Positions 1-10,555 are shown, counted from the stretch's first letter. The stretch: DNA of 64,000 bases from a bacterium (GCA_024278215.1 JAJRTR010000138.1:1-64000); one strand, 5' to 3'. The notes: generated by a model not told the origin, from the sequence alone. A program made the numbers and translations.

Positions 1-25
1 CGTGTCACCGTCTCTGCGCTTTACT

Positions 26-414
26 GTCACACCGGAAGACGACACCCCGAACGATGGACGCCATCGCCATAGCGTGTCACCGTCTCTGCGCTTTACGGTC
101 ACACCGGCAGACGACACCCCGAACGATGGACGCTAAGAAAAAAAGAAAACTTCTCGGATTCACTCAGTCACACCGGCAGACGACACCCCGAACGATGGAC
201 GCTTCGGTTTCCTCCTCTCTTTCGTGCGGAACGACTAGTCACACCGGCAGACGACACCCCGAACGATGGACGCGGATAATGATGGATTACCGTCTTGCGA
301 TAGAATATGTCACACCGGCAGACGACACCCCGAACGATGGACGCTCTATGTGTGCCGGAAACATTATACGATATAATCGTCACACCGGCAGACGACACCC
401 CGAACGATGGACGC
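26..414. CRISPR. CRISPR array, 6 visible 36-bp repeats (GTCACACCGGCAGACGACACCCCGAACGATGGACGC) with 33-36 nt spacers; continues past the left window edge
   Basis: Repeats at 26-61 (one C>A variant), 98-133, 167-202, 238-273, 309-344 and 379-414, with unrelated spacers between most of them. Positions 1-25 are the end of another spacer. No cas genes in the window. Confidence 0.95.
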
Positions 415-904
415 TGGCATAAGCTAAAGGAAACAAGGCGTTTTCTGAAACCAGCGAACAGCAACCGCCGTCACATCATTCCAGCTATGGGAAAAACGGA
501 GAGGGCTCGATGCTTTCGCATTTACACAAAGAGGTTTATAAGGAGCCCTGGCTCCCGATTCACTACTGTAAAAACCTCGTTGTCGAACCTATAAATTAAA
601 AAATGCTTTATTCCAAGGCTCTTTTTATAAACACCCTCAAAACGCCGTGCTGCTTACCACCGCAATTGTATGGGTTCGCTCACAATAAAAATGGAATGGA
701 ACCCATACCATGATAATTGACCGAGTTTTATTCCCCCAACCCCGATTTTGCATTTATCTTTGCACATGCAGCAGTGTCCTATATGTCCCATATATGTCTC
801 ATAAAATTAACGGTTTGGAGAAAAAAAGACCCGCTGGGTAACAGCCATCAAGCCAGTTTTATCTTTAGTACGATTGTTAAATGTCAGAAACTTTTCATAA
901 AATA

Positions 905-1082
905 GAGCCAATTGCAAAATTATGTTCGTAGCGAGGTCGAGCGAAATTGTTCAGAGCAAGGCGGAGGTGTAAAATCCTCGCAGGCTTACTTGTAGAGTAC
1001 GTCGAGGACGATTTTGTGCCGACAACGCAGCTATGGACAATAGCAGCCGACCGCAGCAGAATCAGAATTTTGCAATTGGCTC
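905..1082. mobile_element. MITE-like palindromic element, family A copy 1
   Basis: 17-bp perfect terminal inverted repeats GAGCCAATTGCAAAATT, flanked by AATA direct repeats; homologous copies elsewhere in the window. Confidence 0.85.
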
Positions 1083-1105
1083 AATAGTGCGTTGGATTGC
1101 AGCTT

Positions 1106-2161
1106 TTATTTGCGCAACGCATACCATGTTCCGCGACCGGTACCGTGCTGGGACAGACGACCGGTCTCGACAAGTTTCTTCAGATGGAACTTGATTGTGT
1201 TCCGGTTGGCACCAGATATTTTTACCGCGTCGGATATGGTTACGCGACCATGTTCACGAGCCAGTTGAACGATTTGTTGTGAAAGAGGCGGCAGTTCGCC
1301 GATGATGCGCTCACGCTCCACTTTTTTTTGGAGTGCGTTTTTCTGCGCTACCATGCATTCGAGAAAAAATTCCACCCACACGCGTAACTGTGAATTATCA
1401 GTATCAAGCGTGGCCTGGGCACGCCGCAGGGAGAGGTAGTAGCCGTCTTTGTTGTCTTCAATAACGCGCTCCATCGAACTAAACGGAACATAAGAATATC
1501 CGGACCGCAGGAGCAGCAGCGTCGTGAGTGCGCGTGAAAGCCGCCCGTTGCCGTCCTGGAACGGATGAATGGCAAGGAAGCGCACGACAAATACGGCGAT
1601 TACAAGCAAGGGATGATAAGTGCCGGACCCGAACGTTTCACTGGTCCAGGCGATAAGAGCCTCCATCAATCTCGGCGTATCGAAAGGTGACGTCGTTTCA
1701 AATATGATGCCGAGGCTTTTCCCGTTCTCGTCAAACGCTTCAACATGATTCGGCAGGTTTTTGTAGTTTCCTCTGTGCCGGACGTCTTTATCCGAATGTT
1801 TCAAAAGAACGCAATGGAGCTGCTTGATGCGATTTTCCGTTAGGGCAATTTCACTCCATGAACTGAAAACCATCTCCATCAGTTCCGCGTACCCGGCAAC
1901 TTCCTGTTCGTCACGGGAGCGGAACGAGTGAATCTGGACCCCAGTCAGAAGCCGTTCGATTTCCACATCGGTAAGCCGGACCCCCTCAATTCTGGTCGAC
2001 GAGCCGATAGATTCGATAGTAGCTACCTTCTTAAGTGCGGACAGTCGGTCCGGCTCGAGAAGCCCAAGCGCATGCCATTGACCTTTGAACTCGTCAACTT
2101 CTGCGATCAGGCGAAGTACTTTCTGAGTTATTTCGAAGTTAGCAAGAAAACCCATATTCAA
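1106..2161 (-). CDS. Fic family protein (AMPylase-type) with C-terminal winged HTH
   Basis: Fic motif HPFQDGNGR, N-terminal inhibitory-type motif STRIEG, C-terminal HTH-like region. Confidence 0.95.
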   Translation of the reverse strand: MNMGFLANFEITQKVLRLIAEVDEFKGQWHALGLLEPDRLSALKKVATIESIGSSTRIEGVRLTDVEIERLLTGVQIHSFRSRDEQEVAGYAELMEMVFSSWSEIALTENRIKQLHCVLLKHSDKDVRHRGNYKNLPNHVEAFDENGKSLGIIFETTSPFDTPRLMEALIAWTSETFGSGTYHPLLVIAVFVVRFLAIHPFQDGNGRLSRALTTLLLLRSGYSYVPFSSMERVIEDNKDGYYLSLRRAQATLDTDNSQLRVWVEFFLECMVAQKNALQKKVERERIIGELPPLSQQIVQLAREHGRVTISDAVKISGANRNTIKFHLKKLVETGRLSQHGTGRGTWYALRK

Positions 2162-2539
2162 TCACCCACTTTACTACCCAATATTACCCAATTATTAGCA
2201 AACCTGTCAAGACTTTGGATAATCTTGGGTAATTTTGTGGGCGGTCAAACTTGTTCCAGGAATACATCATCTGCCCTGCGGTCAATGGCGGGCAGATCTC
2301 CGAGCAGTAATACATCTAAAAAACGTTTCAACAGCGATTCCGTCCTGTATGAAGTCCTTTGTCAAACGGGCGCGGAAACGGCCTCCGGCGTGCTTTTGCT
2401 CGACGGCGGAGAAGAAAGCGCGTTACATCCGAAAATCGGCGGGGTCACAAAAAACCGCGCAAACAGCGGGCTTTCTTTGATAGAGGGCGGGAACGCCAAC
2501 GAAACAAGTCGCGCACATTTTTGTGCATATGATACAAAC

Positions 2540-2628
2540 GGAGAGTGAGGGATTCGAACCCTCGAAGAGCCTGTTAAGCCCTTAATCGCTTAGCAGGCGA
2601 TCACCTTCAGCCACTCGGTCAACTCTCC
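2540..2628 (-). tRNA. tRNA-Ser (anticodon GCT)
   Basis: Reverse complement GGAGAGTTGACCGAGTGG...CTGCTAA...GGTTCGAATCCCTCACTCTCC: acceptor stem, long variable arm and T-loop visible. Confidence 0.93.
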
Positions 2629-2948
2629 TTCTTTGCCTGCTTTGCCATTCCATAATAACATATCGTTGTTCTGTCTTCAAGTGTTGATTATTACGAATAT
2701 CTGTTCTCTGTCTTTTTGTCTTTTCGTCTTTCGCGCAAATGCTGCGCGTGTTCCGCTTCGACAGGTACCGATATGGCTGCTCACGATTGCAATCCGCCGG
2801 AAAACTCTTCAACATCTCGTCTTCGATTTCAAAGAACGGCGTGTCGACAGGATTTTGTCAAAACCCGGCCACCTGAAAAACACACCTGTTGCCTGTAGAC
2901 CGGATTTTTTTCACAAAGAAATCCGAAAACATCGTTGAAAACGCTCCG

Positions 2949-3127
2949 GAGCCAATTGCAAAATTATGTTCGAGGCAAGGTCGAACGAAATTATTCTGAA
3001 ACAAGGCGGAGGTGCAAAATCACCACAGGCGTACTCGCCGAGTACGTTGAGGATGATTTTGTGCCGACAACGCAGCTATGGACAATTGCAGCCGACCGCA
3101 GCCGAATCAGAATTTTACAATTGGCTC
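2949..3127. mobile_element. MITE-like palindromic element, family A copy 2
   Basis: TIR GAGCCAATTGCAAAATT / AATTTTACAATTGGCTC, flanked by TCCG direct repeats. Confidence 0.85.
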
Positions 3128-3177
3128 TCCGGTTTGTTGCATTACTGATCGCTTATTTGTGAGTGACATGCGTTGTA

Positions 3178-3561
3178 TCAGCAGGAGTTGTCTTCGATAA
3201 CAACCATTGCGGCGGCGGTCTTCGAGGTATGTGAAAGGCTGACGGAGATAGTGGCGTGTTGTGAATTTGTGAGCAGTTCGGCTGCCTCGCCATGCAGCAC
3301 TATTCGCGGTTTTCCGGAGGGACTCGATATTACTTCTATATGTTTCGGCATGAATACCGGTGTCTGCCGGGGCAGAGCTTTATACACGGCTTCTTTTGCG
3401 GCGAACCGGGCGGCGTAGCAGGGCGCGGGGTTTCGTCGTGATTCGCAGTATTTACGTTCTTCTTCGGTGAAAATCCTGTCTGCCCAGCGACGGCCCCATC
3501 TGTCGAGCGAGCAGGCGACACTGTCAATTTCCACTATGTCTATTCCTATGCCGAGTACCAT
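3178..3561 (-). CDS. acpS: holo-[acyl-carrier-protein] synthase
   Basis: MVLGIGIDIVEIDSV...FTEEERKYC...YAARFAAKEAVYKAL is diagnostic of AcpS. Confidence 0.95.
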   Translation of the reverse strand: MVLGIGIDIVEIDSVACSLDRWGRRWADRIFTEEERKYCESRRNPAPCYAARFAAKEAVYKALPRQTPVFMPKHIEVISSPSGKPRIVLHGEAAELLTNSQHATISVSLSHTSKTAAAMVVIEDNSC

Positions 3562-3572
3562 TTATTTCCCTT

Positions 3573-3746
3573 GAGCCAATTTTTAAATTACGTTTGTGAC
3601 GAGTCCGAGCGAAATTATTCCGAGCAAGGCGGAGACGCGAAATCCCCCGCAGGCGTATAAAGTACGTCGAGGACGATTTCGCGCCGATAACGCGGCCCGG
3701 AGCAATTGCAGCCGGAAGTAGTAGAACTGAATTTTGCAATTGGCTC
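3573..3746. mobile_element. MITE-like palindromic element, family A copy 3 (diverged)
   Basis: Same internal sequence and right TIR; left TIR degraded; no matching target duplication. Confidence 0.75.
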
Positions 3747-3796
3747 CAGTTTGTAAAGGCTTCTCCTGACTCCGGTTCGGTGTAGTTCGCAAAGAA

Positions 3797-5137
3797 CTAT
3801 TCATAATATTTCTCCGGCAGAGACGCCATGATTTCATCGGTTTTCCGTTTCCATGAGTCGAACGCGGCAGAATCATATTGTTCGGGGAATTCCCGGAAGT
3901 GCTCGCCGAGTTCTTTTGATAGTTTTGCAGTCTGTAGCAATACCGGGATCATGCCGGGTTTGTCGAGGAGTTTCAGTAGCTTGAGAATTTTCTCTATGGC
4001 CGATTCTTTTTTTTGTTTGTTGCCGCTCGAGCCCCAGAAGCTTTCGGGCTTGATGATTTTACGCCGGAAGAGAGCTTCGAGGTCCGCTTGCGGAAACGAA
4101 ATCATGCACTTCTGGAGCACTTCGAATGGTGCGAAGTCGGCGCCCTGGGTTCTTTTGTATTCGGCGACGTAGGGCCATAGCGCTTCGATATCCGACCTGC
4201 CGTTTTCGAGTGCTGCGTGGATGGTACGCGCCGCGAGGCTGGCGGCTTTGAGAGAACTCGCGATGCCGGAGCCGTCGATCGGATTGCACTGGCAGGCGGA
4301 GTCGCCGCAGATGAGGAAGCCGTCGCCGATGAAATGGTCGAAACAGCGGCGCACGGGTATCGGGGCGCCGTAGCCGCCGCGCATGAGTTTATCGCCCACG
4401 TCGTCGGTTTTCGACATCATTTCCCTGACTGCCGCGCGCGGGCTTTTTCTACCTGGATAGTTCAGTGCACCGGCGAAAAAATCGATGAGTCCGGTTTGAG
4501 AGCGGTCCACCCACCTGACACCGTTGTCGATGCCGAATATCACTATGCCCATGTCGTTGTCCGAGGTTCGGTTTCTGATCTCGCGATATGTGACGAACAT
4601 GTCGCCGCGTTTCATGACGCGCGGGAATCCCTGGCCGGCGGGCGCTTTGCGCCGGATTGCGGCAGACATGCCGGTTGCATCGATCGTGAATTTTGCGCGT
4701 ATTTCTTTCTGAGCGCCTTCGGACGTTCGCACGGCGATGCCGCACACACTGTTGCTGTCCGTCACCGGTCCTATGACCGCCGTTTTGTCCATCAGGCGCA
4801 CACCTGCGTCGACTGCGTAATGTATCTGTCGTTTTGCGAAGTGCTTTCTGTCGATGTGTATTTTACCTGGTGTCGGAGGGACAACGGTCGACATGGTCAT
4901 CAGCGGGGGATAGACAGTTGTTTTATCTTTGTGTTCCATGAGTTCGGGCGGCTCGGGGCGGGGCATACCGACCTCCTCGAAAATTGATTCCCTGACGGCA
5001 TCCCACCAGTCGTGTCCGAGGGCCTCTTTCGCCTTGCGCTCGACCAGCGCTACCGAGTGGCCTGCCTTTGCGAGATCACGCGCCGCGAGGCATCCCGCCA
5101 CACCGGCTCCCGCTATTACAACATCGACATTATCCAT
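3797..5137 (-). CDS. geranylgeranyl reductase family FAD-dependent oxidoreductase
   Basis: N-terminal dinucleotide-binding motif DVVIAGAGVAGCLAARDLAKAGHSVALVER; GDSACQCNPIDGSGI FAD motif. Confidence 0.85.
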   Translation of the reverse strand: MDNVDVVIAGAGVAGCLAARDLAKAGHSVALVERKAKEALGHDWWDAVRESIFEEVGMPRPEPPELMEHKDKTTVYPPLMTMSTVVPPTPGKIHIDRKHFAKRQIHYAVDAGVRLMDKTAVIGPVTDSNSVCGIAVRTSEGAQKEIRAKFTIDATGMSAAIRRKAPAGQGFPRVMKRGDMFVTYREIRNRTSDNDMGIVIFGIDNGVRWVDRSQTGLIDFFAGALNYPGRKSPRAAVREMMSKTDDVGDKLMRGGYGAPIPVRRCFDHFIGDGFLICGDSACQCNPIDGSGIASSLKAASLAARTIHAALENGRSDIEALWPYVAEYKRTQGADFAPFEVLQKCMISFPQADLEALFRRKIIKPESFWGSSGNKQKKESAIEKILKLLKLLDKPGMIPVLLQTAKLSKELGEHFREFPEQYDSAAFDSWKRKTDEIMASLPEKYYE

Positions 5138-5302
5138 TGTTTTTCCTCTGAGCCTCCTGCAAGCGGCTTCTCTGCCTGTATTCCAGTGGTTGAACGAAAA
5201 CCTGCTCCTGCCGGAATGTATGGAAACCGCCCGCTATCTTCGTTTACTCTTTTCGTGAATTCTTCCAGTATTGTCAGGTCTTTCAGGGTTTTCGCTCCGT
5301 CA

Positions 5303-6448
5303 CTATTCTATCAGTTGACCTGTAATCTTATCATAATCTCTTTCGATCTGTCTCATAACCGGTTCAATGCTGAATTCCGCCGTTATCTTTTCTCTTGCCG
5401 CGCGACCGGCGGTCTCGCGCACATCACGCCTGTTCCACATTTTATACAGGGCTTCGGCGAACCCCTGTTCGTCTTTTTCCTGAACGAGGAACCCTGTTTT
5501 GCCGTCATCAATTATTTCCGGTATCCCCGCGTGAAGTGTGGATACGGAAGGAACGCCGAGTGAGCCGGCTTCCATAAGAACCGTGGGGGTTCCCTCCCTG
5601 TCGCCGTCGGGGGCGGTAACGGAAAACAACGCAAAAACATCCGCTGTGGAGATTGCGTCGAGAATATCTTTTCTGGGGCGATAGCCCATGAGCTGCACTT
5701 TCCTGCACAGTCCTTTTCGGGTGATTTCCTTTTGTATATTTTTTTCTTCGGGGCCGCTGCCGAATATCTGCAACACAGCATCCGGCACCTGACCGGCGAA
5801 CCGGGCAAAAGCGCGAATCAAATGTATCATGCCCTTTTTGGGCACCAGTCTGCCTACGGAAACAATTCTGAAACCGTCGCCGGCATCCGCATTGTTTTTC
5901 CGCTGTGGAACAAAAGCATTCGTATCTACGGCAAGGTGGTGGATACGCAATTTATGCGCGGGACATCCTGCTTCCCGGAGCCTGTCTCCCATGTCCCGGG
6001 ACAGCACGGATATGACAGCAGCCGATTCGAACATGGGTTTATATGCAGAACGATATTTGCGGTTTTCGAGGAAAGCGGAAGCGTCGATACCATAGAAAGA
6101 TACAATAAGCGGCAGGTTCGCCATGGCCGCAGTTTTCGCAATCGCAACGCCGACCGGTCCGTAGTGTGCATGAATGACAGCCGGCCTATTCTTTCTGAGT
6201 ATCCTCATGAAATAAGGTGAAAAGCTGAAGAAGCGCCTGATTTGCGTATTAACTTTCCTTTCAAGCAGCGGACTGTCTGCAAGGTTGTATATTGGAGAGA
6301 ATGGGAACTGCTCGATATTCCTCACAGGTTCATCCGTCAGTACAAAAGGATTGTAATCACAGTGGCCGGTTATCCTGTCATAGATGAAAGTCTCGGTTTT
6401 CCTGATAAAAGGGATAAGGACGTGTGCTACGGTGGGAGAAGCCTTCAT
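5303..6448 (-). CDS. glycosyltransferase family 4
   Basis: GT-B fold motifs: VGRLVPKKGMIHLIRAF, EGTPTVLMEAGSLGVPSVST. Confidence 0.9.
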   Translation of the reverse strand: MKASPTVAHVLIPFIRKTETFIYDRITGHCDYNPFVLTDEPVRNIEQFPFSPIYNLADSPLLERKVNTQIRRFFSFSPYFMRILRKNRPAVIHAHYGPVGVAIAKTAAMANLPLIVSFYGIDASAFLENRKYRSAYKPMFESAAVISVLSRDMGDRLREAGCPAHKLRIHHLAVDTNAFVPQRKNNADAGDGFRIVSVGRLVPKKGMIHLIRAFARFAGQVPDAVLQIFGSGPEEKNIQKEITRKGLCRKVQLMGYRPRKDILDAISTADVFALFSVTAPDGDREGTPTVLMEAGSLGVPSVSTLHAGIPEIIDDGKTGFLVQEKDEQGFAEALYKMWNRRDVRETAGRAAREKITAEFSIEPVMRQIERDYDKITGQLIE

Positions 6449-7599
6449 TTTGTTGTTCCCCCGCTGAGAACATCGTCATAGACGGCCTGCATGAGAGACG
6501 CGATTGTTTTTTCGTCGAAGTCGGCGACCCGGTTTCTCCCGGCGGCGACAAGGGCTGCGGCTTTGTCGGGATTATTGATAATAACCGCCAGATTGTCGGC
6601 CAGCGCCTTCGGGTTGCCGGGCTCGAAAAGCAAGCCGGAGACGTCATCCTCCAATATTTCGGCAGGGCCTCCCGCAGCCGCCGCCACAACCGGCACTCCC
6701 GCGGCCAGAGCCTCCAGCACCGCTATGCCGAACGGCTCTTCAAGTGCGCATAATGCAAAGGCGTCTGCCACAGAGAGCAGCCCGGCGGCATCTTCGACGT
6801 AACCCATGAAATCAATTATATCACGGACTCCGAGTTCGGACCTCAGTTGTTCGAGTTGCTTCCCGAGCGCGCCTGTGCCGGCTACCACGAAATATATGTC
6901 GTCGATACCATCGGCTTTCAACACCGCCGCCGCGCGCACAAGGGTTTGGACATCCTTCTCCGGTGCGAGGCGGGAGAGACACACAACCAGGAATCGGTCG
7001 GCGGGAATCCCGAATTCGCTTCTGATCCTGTCGATAGTTTTCTGTGTGTGGTTTGCTTTCCGGGGAATGTTGTCGACACAGATACCGTTGTAGACGACGA
7101 CGCCTTTGGTGTTGGGGATCGACTCCCTTTGGGATACGGCTGCCCTTACAGCCTCTGAAATGTAAATGGTTTTGCTGAGTCTGCGGTTCATTCTTGTGTA
7201 GATGGTCGTGTAGAGCGAGCGCAGGAAAGGGGAGGATATGCCAGTGTGCCTGTCGTTGATAAAATGGCGTGTGGAGACGACAGGGGTACGTGTCCGAGAT
7301 GCCGCCGCGATAGAGATAAAAGTGCTTATGCCGAGATGCGCATGTATCAGGGCGATATTCTTTTCCGCGATTATTTTTTTCAGTTTTAAAATAGATTTAA
7401 TATCGTATAAAGAGTGGAAGGGAACATCGACGGCCTCGATGCCGTATTTTTCGAGCAGGTCAAACAAACGGGCTCCATAAGGAGCAGCCACGATCGGGAT
7501 ATAGTTTTCAGGATCGAGAGACCTCGCCGTGGAGAGAACACTCTGTTGTGTTCCGTAGAATTCAGAGAAACAGAGAGAGTAAAGAACCTTTTTTGGCAT
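6445..7599 (-). CDS. glycosyltransferase family 4 (likely start MPKKVLYSL, shorter than the ORF track entry)
   Basis: CLSRLAPEKDVQTLVRAA, EEPFGIAVLEALAAGVPVVAAAAGGPAEIL; the upstream extension in the ORF track overlaps the next gene. Confidence 0.9.
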   Translation of the reverse strand: MPKKVLYSLCFSEFYGTQQSVLSTARSLDPENYIPIVAAPYGARLFDLLEKYGIEAVDVPFHSLYDIKSILKLKKIIAEKNIALIHAHLGISTFISIAAASRTRTPVVSTRHFINDRHTGISSPFLRSLYTTIYTRMNRRLSKTIYISEAVRAAVSQRESIPNTKGVVVYNGICVDNIPRKANHTQKTIDRIRSEFGIPADRFLVVCLSRLAPEKDVQTLVRAAAVLKADGIDDIYFVVAGTGALGKQLEQLRSELGVRDIIDFMGYVEDAAGLLSVADAFALCALEEPFGIAVLEALAAGVPVVAAAAGGPAEILEDDVSGLLFEPGNPKALADNLAVIINNPDKAAALVAAGRNRVADFDEKTIASLMQAVYDDVLSGGTTK

Positions 7600-7607
7600 G
7601 TTGAATA

Positions 7608-9032
7608 TCAGAGGTCCATTCTCATGGTGGGACGATTCATGTCGACGGAAGACAGGAGATTCACCCACTCGGTATCCCTGGGTTCGTTTTCCTCGACAAA
7701 AAGAGCAGCCTGGTATATGCCCAGAAACATCACAAAAAATATAATGGGGCCGCGCACAAACATATACGCGAACATATTGACAATGCCGAACGCGACAATG
7801 CTGGAGAAAAGAGCAATATAGAGAGAATAATAATAGTGGTCCTCGGTCCTGGATATTGTTCTGATGATATGAATGTAGAAAGAGATAAATATCCACAGGA
7901 CAAGAAGCATTGCGGGCAGACCGCTCTCGCTGCCCACATGGAGGAAGATATTGTGGATTTCTCCGTATGTCGGTTCATCATAGACATCGGTGACATACCG
8001 GGGCATGTTGCCGAGTCCCACTCCAAGAATGGGATAAGCCATAATCGTATTCATGGCTACATTATACTGCTCGATACGGGTAGTGGAAGCTTCGTCGCTG
8101 ATCTTCGGGATAGACGCCACGCGCCCGAGATACCTTTCCGGCGCGAAGAGAGAAAAGATGATCATGAAGACGATCAGGACAGAGAAATACTTGATAAAGT
8201 TTACCATCCCCCGAATCTGAGCTGAAATAACAATTCCCACAATGCATCCAATCCAGGCACCCCTTGAAAACGTCAGCAGGAGTCCAACCACATTCAGTCC
8301 CAGAAACATCGAGTATAAAAGCTTTGTCCGCCTGCTATTTTCAGTAACGATAAGATTGAAAATGAGCGTGGTCGTCATTGCCAGGAATGCGCCGAGTGCA
8401 TTAAAGTGGCCGAATGTGCTGTAAATCCTCATGCCGGTATCGCCTGATGAAAGGTACTGATAGATACCCTGGAGCGACACCAACCCACTGACAAGCGCTA
8501 TCGTGTGTATGACAATATTCAACATGTTTCTTGTGCGTATTACAGATGCGAACAGGTAGTATGCGAAAATGAAGAATTCCACCCACTTCACGAACTCCTT
8601 CATGGACTTGAAGAGGGAGTCGGTGTTTACCGAGGACAGCAGAAGCCATAAAAGAAGCAGGAATATCGTTCTGTCCAGGAATGTTTTCCTCAGTCCGCTT
8701 TCTCTGCCGATTGCAAGACGAACGACATAGACAACGACAAGTACAATTATGTAGGCATCCGACGGAGTGAAATAGAATGGGAATGAAGGCACATAATAGT
8801 TGACCAGAGGTGCGACGAAAATAAAAAGAATAATAGAAAGTCTGAAATTGATTATGGTTATCAAGAGGACAAATATACTTCCCATGCCGATAATGGGAAT
8901 TAAGTTGTGGCGCAAGGTGTAGATATCCGGCAGATATATGCGTAATGCAAAGTCAAGCAGCAACATGAAGGCAATTATCGATAAGATGTAATAGGGGTGG
9001 GCAAGAGTTAATTCCTGATTTCGTTGCTTCAT
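7608..9032 (-). CDS. O-antigen ligase / polymerase-like polytopic membrane protein
   Basis: Many TM segments; LLTFSRGAWIG and GVGLGNMPRY...EIHNIFLHVGSESGLPA resemble the Wzy/WaaL family. Confidence 0.85.
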   Translation of the reverse strand: MKQRNQELTLAHPYYILSIIAFMLLLDFALRIYLPDIYTLRHNLIPIIGMGSIFVLLITIINFRLSIILFIFVAPLVNYYVPSFPFYFTPSDAYIIVLVVVYVVRLAIGRESGLRKTFLDRTIFLLLLWLLLSSVNTDSLFKSMKEFVKWVEFFIFAYYLFASVIRTRNMLNIVIHTIALVSGLVSLQGIYQYLSSGDTGMRIYSTFGHFNALGAFLAMTTTLIFNLIVTENSRRTKLLYSMFLGLNVVGLLLTFSRGAWIGCIVGIVISAQIRGMVNFIKYFSVLIVFMIIFSLFAPERYLGRVASIPKISDEASTTRIEQYNVAMNTIMAYPILGVGLGNMPRYVTDVYDEPTYGEIHNIFLHVGSESGLPAMLLVLWIFISFYIHIIRTISRTEDHYYYSLYIALFSSIVAFGIVNMFAYMFVRGPIIFFVMFLGIYQAALFVEENEPRDTEWVNLLSSVDMNRPTMRMDL

Positions 9033-9037
9033 ATCTA

Positions 9038-9925
9038 TTACGCGCCTTTATTATCCCCGGCAGCTGAATTCAATTCCCTGAGCAAAGGAAAAGTCAACTT
9101 CACGTTCAGCGATTCGCCTGTTATCAGTTCGCTTACGTCGACTTCGACACCCGCGCTGCGTAAAGCAATTACAATGTTGCGCACCAACTCCAGGCAGGCT
9201 TCCACCTTGCCGACCTGTGCAGGATCATATTTGAAACGTGGCCGGTTGTCGTCGATTTTTTCCAGGGTCTGAGCCCTCATCTTAAGAAATTCCGGCAATC
9301 CGGCGATTATATCTTCAGTCTGCTTTTCGTCCAGTTTTTCACGATATATTTTTTCCAGCAGTTCGAGTTGTTTTTTCTGGTTTGCCACCTGCGAGAGAAG
9401 CCTGGCGTGATCCAGAGTAATGAGTCTCGAGACAACAGCTTTTTTTATAACCTGCGGTAGTTGAAGCATCCAGAGCTTGGCCTTGATCGAGTCGACATCT
9501 TTGCCGACCCTGTCCGCGATCATCTGCAGGTCGTCGCCTTTCTCTCCGATCAGGCGGCCATAAGCTTCTGCTGTTTCGACCTCGTTCAGTTGCTCGCGTT
9601 GCAGATTCTCTATAAACGCGATTTCGATCATGTCCTGATCGTTAAGTGTGCGTACGATAGCAGGTATGGTGTTCAGGCCGACGATTTTACATGCCCTCAG
9701 CCGCCGTTCACCCGCGACGAGTTCAAAGCCGGTGCCGAACTTTCGTACAATCACCGGTTGGAGGACGCCCTGCTTTTCTATTGATTTCGCCAGTTCGTTG
9801 AGTCGCTCTTCATCGAAAAAGCGGCGGGGCTGATACGGATTGACCGAGATATTATCTACAGGTATCTCGACAACCGATCTCTTGCCTTCTTTTTCAATTA
9901 TCCCTTTGACAAATCGTTCAAGCAT
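9038..9925 (-). CDS. parB: ParB/Spo0J/Noc family DNA-binding protein
   Basis: VNPYQPRRFFDEERLNELAKSIEKQGVLQPVIVR...FELVAGERRLRACK...IENLQREQLNEVETAEAY; central HTH. Confidence 0.93.
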   Translation of the reverse strand: MLERFVKGIIEKEGKRSVVEIPVDNISVNPYQPRRFFDEERLNELAKSIEKQGVLQPVIVRKFGTGFELVAGERRLRACKIVGLNTIPAIVRTLNDQDMIEIAFIENLQREQLNEVETAEAYGRLIGEKGDDLQMIADRVGKDVDSIKAKLWMLQLPQVIKKAVVSRLITLDHARLLSQVANQKKQLELLEKIYREKLDEKQTEDIIAGLPEFLKMRAQTLEKIDDNRPRFKYDPAQVGKVEACLELVRNIVIALRSAGVEVDVSELITGESLNVKLTFPLLRELNSAAGDNKGA

Positions 9926-10201
9926 TCTGTTTTATCCACCGGGTCTTTGTTTTAAACATCCTGACTGTCGTATGAACCATTTTTACATCAGCAGGCAGAT
10001 GCGAAGAACACGAAGTCTCGAATAAAGCGCAGTCTCTCGAGGCGACTTCGCGACGGTCGGATTGTCGCTTATGTACATAATGCCATGTTTCAAAAAACAA
10101 AACAACACAAGATGCAGAACGGTCCAGGCGAGGTGCGATACCCCGCCAATCAATTTATGTATCCGTTCACAAGTAACTGTTCGCAACGGTACATCTGAGA
10201 T

Positions 10202-10280
10202 TCCTGGAATGCAACGACTGTGTCGTTGCAACTGTAAAGAAGTCGCATTTCGCAAAAACTGACGTTTTTGCATTCCAGGA
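10202..10280. repeat. 79-bp inverted-repeat element with internal hairpin
   Basis: Perfect 13-bp arms TCCTGGAATGCAA / TTGCATTCCAGGA; internal GCAACGAC-TGT-GTCGTTGC hairpin. Confidence 0.7.
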
Positions 10281-10530
10281 TTTTCTATTATCACCGTTAT
10301 ACTCAAAATCCGTGGCTTGTCATTTTGCGCGAAGCGAAGAATCTACAGGTGTTTAAAGTATTATTTTCAATGCTCCCCTGTGAACAGTTACCAATTTATT
10401 ATGTGTTTCGCCGTCTCTTCCGGACACAAGCCCCGGACGAGGCGTAGTGTCTTACGATTGAAATACTGCGCAAGATGGTAAAGAAATGCTGATAATGAGA
10501 TTGGTGGAAGCTGGAGCTTCCGGTTTCATA

Positions 10531-10555
10531 CGTTCCCAGGGTGAACCCTGGAAAC
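10531..10555. repeat. REP-like palindrome, family C (CGTTCCCAGGGTGAACCCTGGAAAC)
   Basis: Imperfect palindrome recurring at 18651-18674, 30742-30766, 40844-40867 and, with variation, at 53312-53336, ~54160-54181 and ~56981-57007. Confidence 0.7.

Noticed and set aside
54-422. ORFs 54-422, 168-464 and 307-594
   Set aside because: They are translations of CRISPR repeats and spacers (repeated HTGRRHPERWT / SHRQTTPRTMDA).
2170-2539. Possible gene between Fic and tRNA-Ser (ORFs 1928-2548, 2235-2480)
   Set aside because: No recognisable domains, and the frames overlap the Fic gene or run into the tRNA; may be a decayed gene at most.
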